Shown here one piece after another: positions 7,477-7,824 of a stretch of 7,824 nucleotides of DNA (its first letter is position 1; the number at the start of each line of letters is the position of its first letter). The DNA comes from Nitrospirota bacterium (GTDB lineage Bacteria; Nitrospirota; Nitrospiria; Nitrospirales; UBA8639), in NCBI GenBank assembly GCA_029879555.1, contig JAOUQB010000102.1, positions 1 through 7,824 of the forward strand, written 5' to 3'. The translations under genes and the position numbers were made by a program. The notes below the pieces were generated by a model that was not told where the DNA came from, did not search any database, and saw only the letters and a program-made list of their open reading frames with translations.

Positions 7477-7824
7477 ATGCCCGCCTGCCCTTCGTGTTCA
7501 CAAGACCATTCTCTTGATGCAAACTTTTGTGCGCAATGTGGACAGGTGCTCGTCAAGCATGCTCCAGACCCAGATCAGGAACCAGTCCCGGAACCTGAAC
7601 CAGAGCTTTCCCCCTCTTCAGCAACGCCGACCTCGCTTCAACTCTGGGAAACTTTCATTGGCCCGAGTAAATCGCTCCAGTTTTCCTTGAATACCTGGTG
7701 GACCTGGCGTCCGGCCTTTGAATACTACAAGGAGAAATTTTCTGACCTTGAAACACCGGAGGGTCCGCGATTTGCCTTAAGTTGGAACTGGCCGGCCGCG
7801 TTCTTCGACTCCTTCCTGTGGTTT
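7477..7824 (+). CDS. Zinc-ribbon protein with DUF2628-like domain, C-terminus cut by the window edge
   Basis: An open frame from ATG 7477 runs to the window end (116 codons, no stop), with an in-frame TAA 9 bases upstream fixing the start. Residues 1-22 are a compact zinc ribbon: Cys4, Cys7, Cys18 and Cys21 in a CX2C-X10-CX2C arrangement (CPSC, CAQC). A Pro/Glu/Asp-rich linker spans about 29-50. From residue 57 the sequence WETFIGPSKSLQFSLNTWW leads to FALSWNWPAAFFDSFLWF at the edge. That WNWPAAFF block resembles what I recall of DUF2628 proteins, where it starts the membrane-embedded part, so helices are expected just past the edge. Function is unknown. It lies 86 bases after another zinc-site gene on the same strand. 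GAAGGGA is about 17 bases upstream, too far for a normal ribosome site. Confidence 0.75.
   Translation, partial: MPACPSCSQDHSLDANFCAQCGQVLVKHAPDPDQEPVPEPEPELSPSSATPTSLQLWETFIGPSKSLQFSLNTWWTWRPAFEYYKEKFSDLETPEGPRFALSWNWPAAFFDSFLWF

Overview
The window is a stretch of bacterial chromosome of roughly balanced base composition carrying seven protein genes, two of them cut by the window edges. I see no rRNA, tRNA, transposase or CRISPR array. An outer-membrane MlaA lipoprotein shows a diderm (Gram-negative type) host. The group-1-like sigma-70 factor and the mix of families would fit a Nitrospirota-type or proteobacterium-like lineage, but that placement is a guess; the diderm call is the firm part.

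Left third (1-3711), all on the minus strand, read right to left: the MlaA lipoprotein (2728-3711), a TqsA-like AI-2E family membrane transporter (1454-2584), and a DUF2868 membrane protein (1-1293) that runs off the left edge without a stop. Gaps of 143 and 160 bases separate them, so they may form a loose envelope-related run rather than a tight operon. The second gap holds a clean 8-bp hairpin.

Centre (3712-5798): a non-coding divergent region of about 430-480 bases with several short inverted repeats lies between mlaA and a 536-residue RpoD-type sigma factor on the plus strand. The sigma factor has regions 1.2, an acidic non-conserved region, 2, 3 and 4, but lacks region 1.1. It is not next to the usual rpoD neighbours.

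Right third (5799-7824): a convergent minus-strand pentapeptide-repeat protein with 27 uninterrupted repeats whose central residue alternates Phe/Leu almost perfectly. After a 219-base divergent gap come two plus-strand genes for zinc-ribbon proteins. The first has an N-terminal membrane anchor, a coiled coil and a C-terminal four-cysteine zinc site. The second starts with a zinc ribbon, followed by an acidic Pro/Glu linker and a DUF2628-like domain cut by the right edge. The second may be made from a nearly leaderless transcript.

Nothing here is clearly a defence system, phage or mobile island. The most unusual points are the alternating F/L pentapeptide solenoid, the sigma factor without region 1.1 in an atypical place, the long stretch before the MlaA lipobox, and the unrecognised anchored zinc-ribbon protein.
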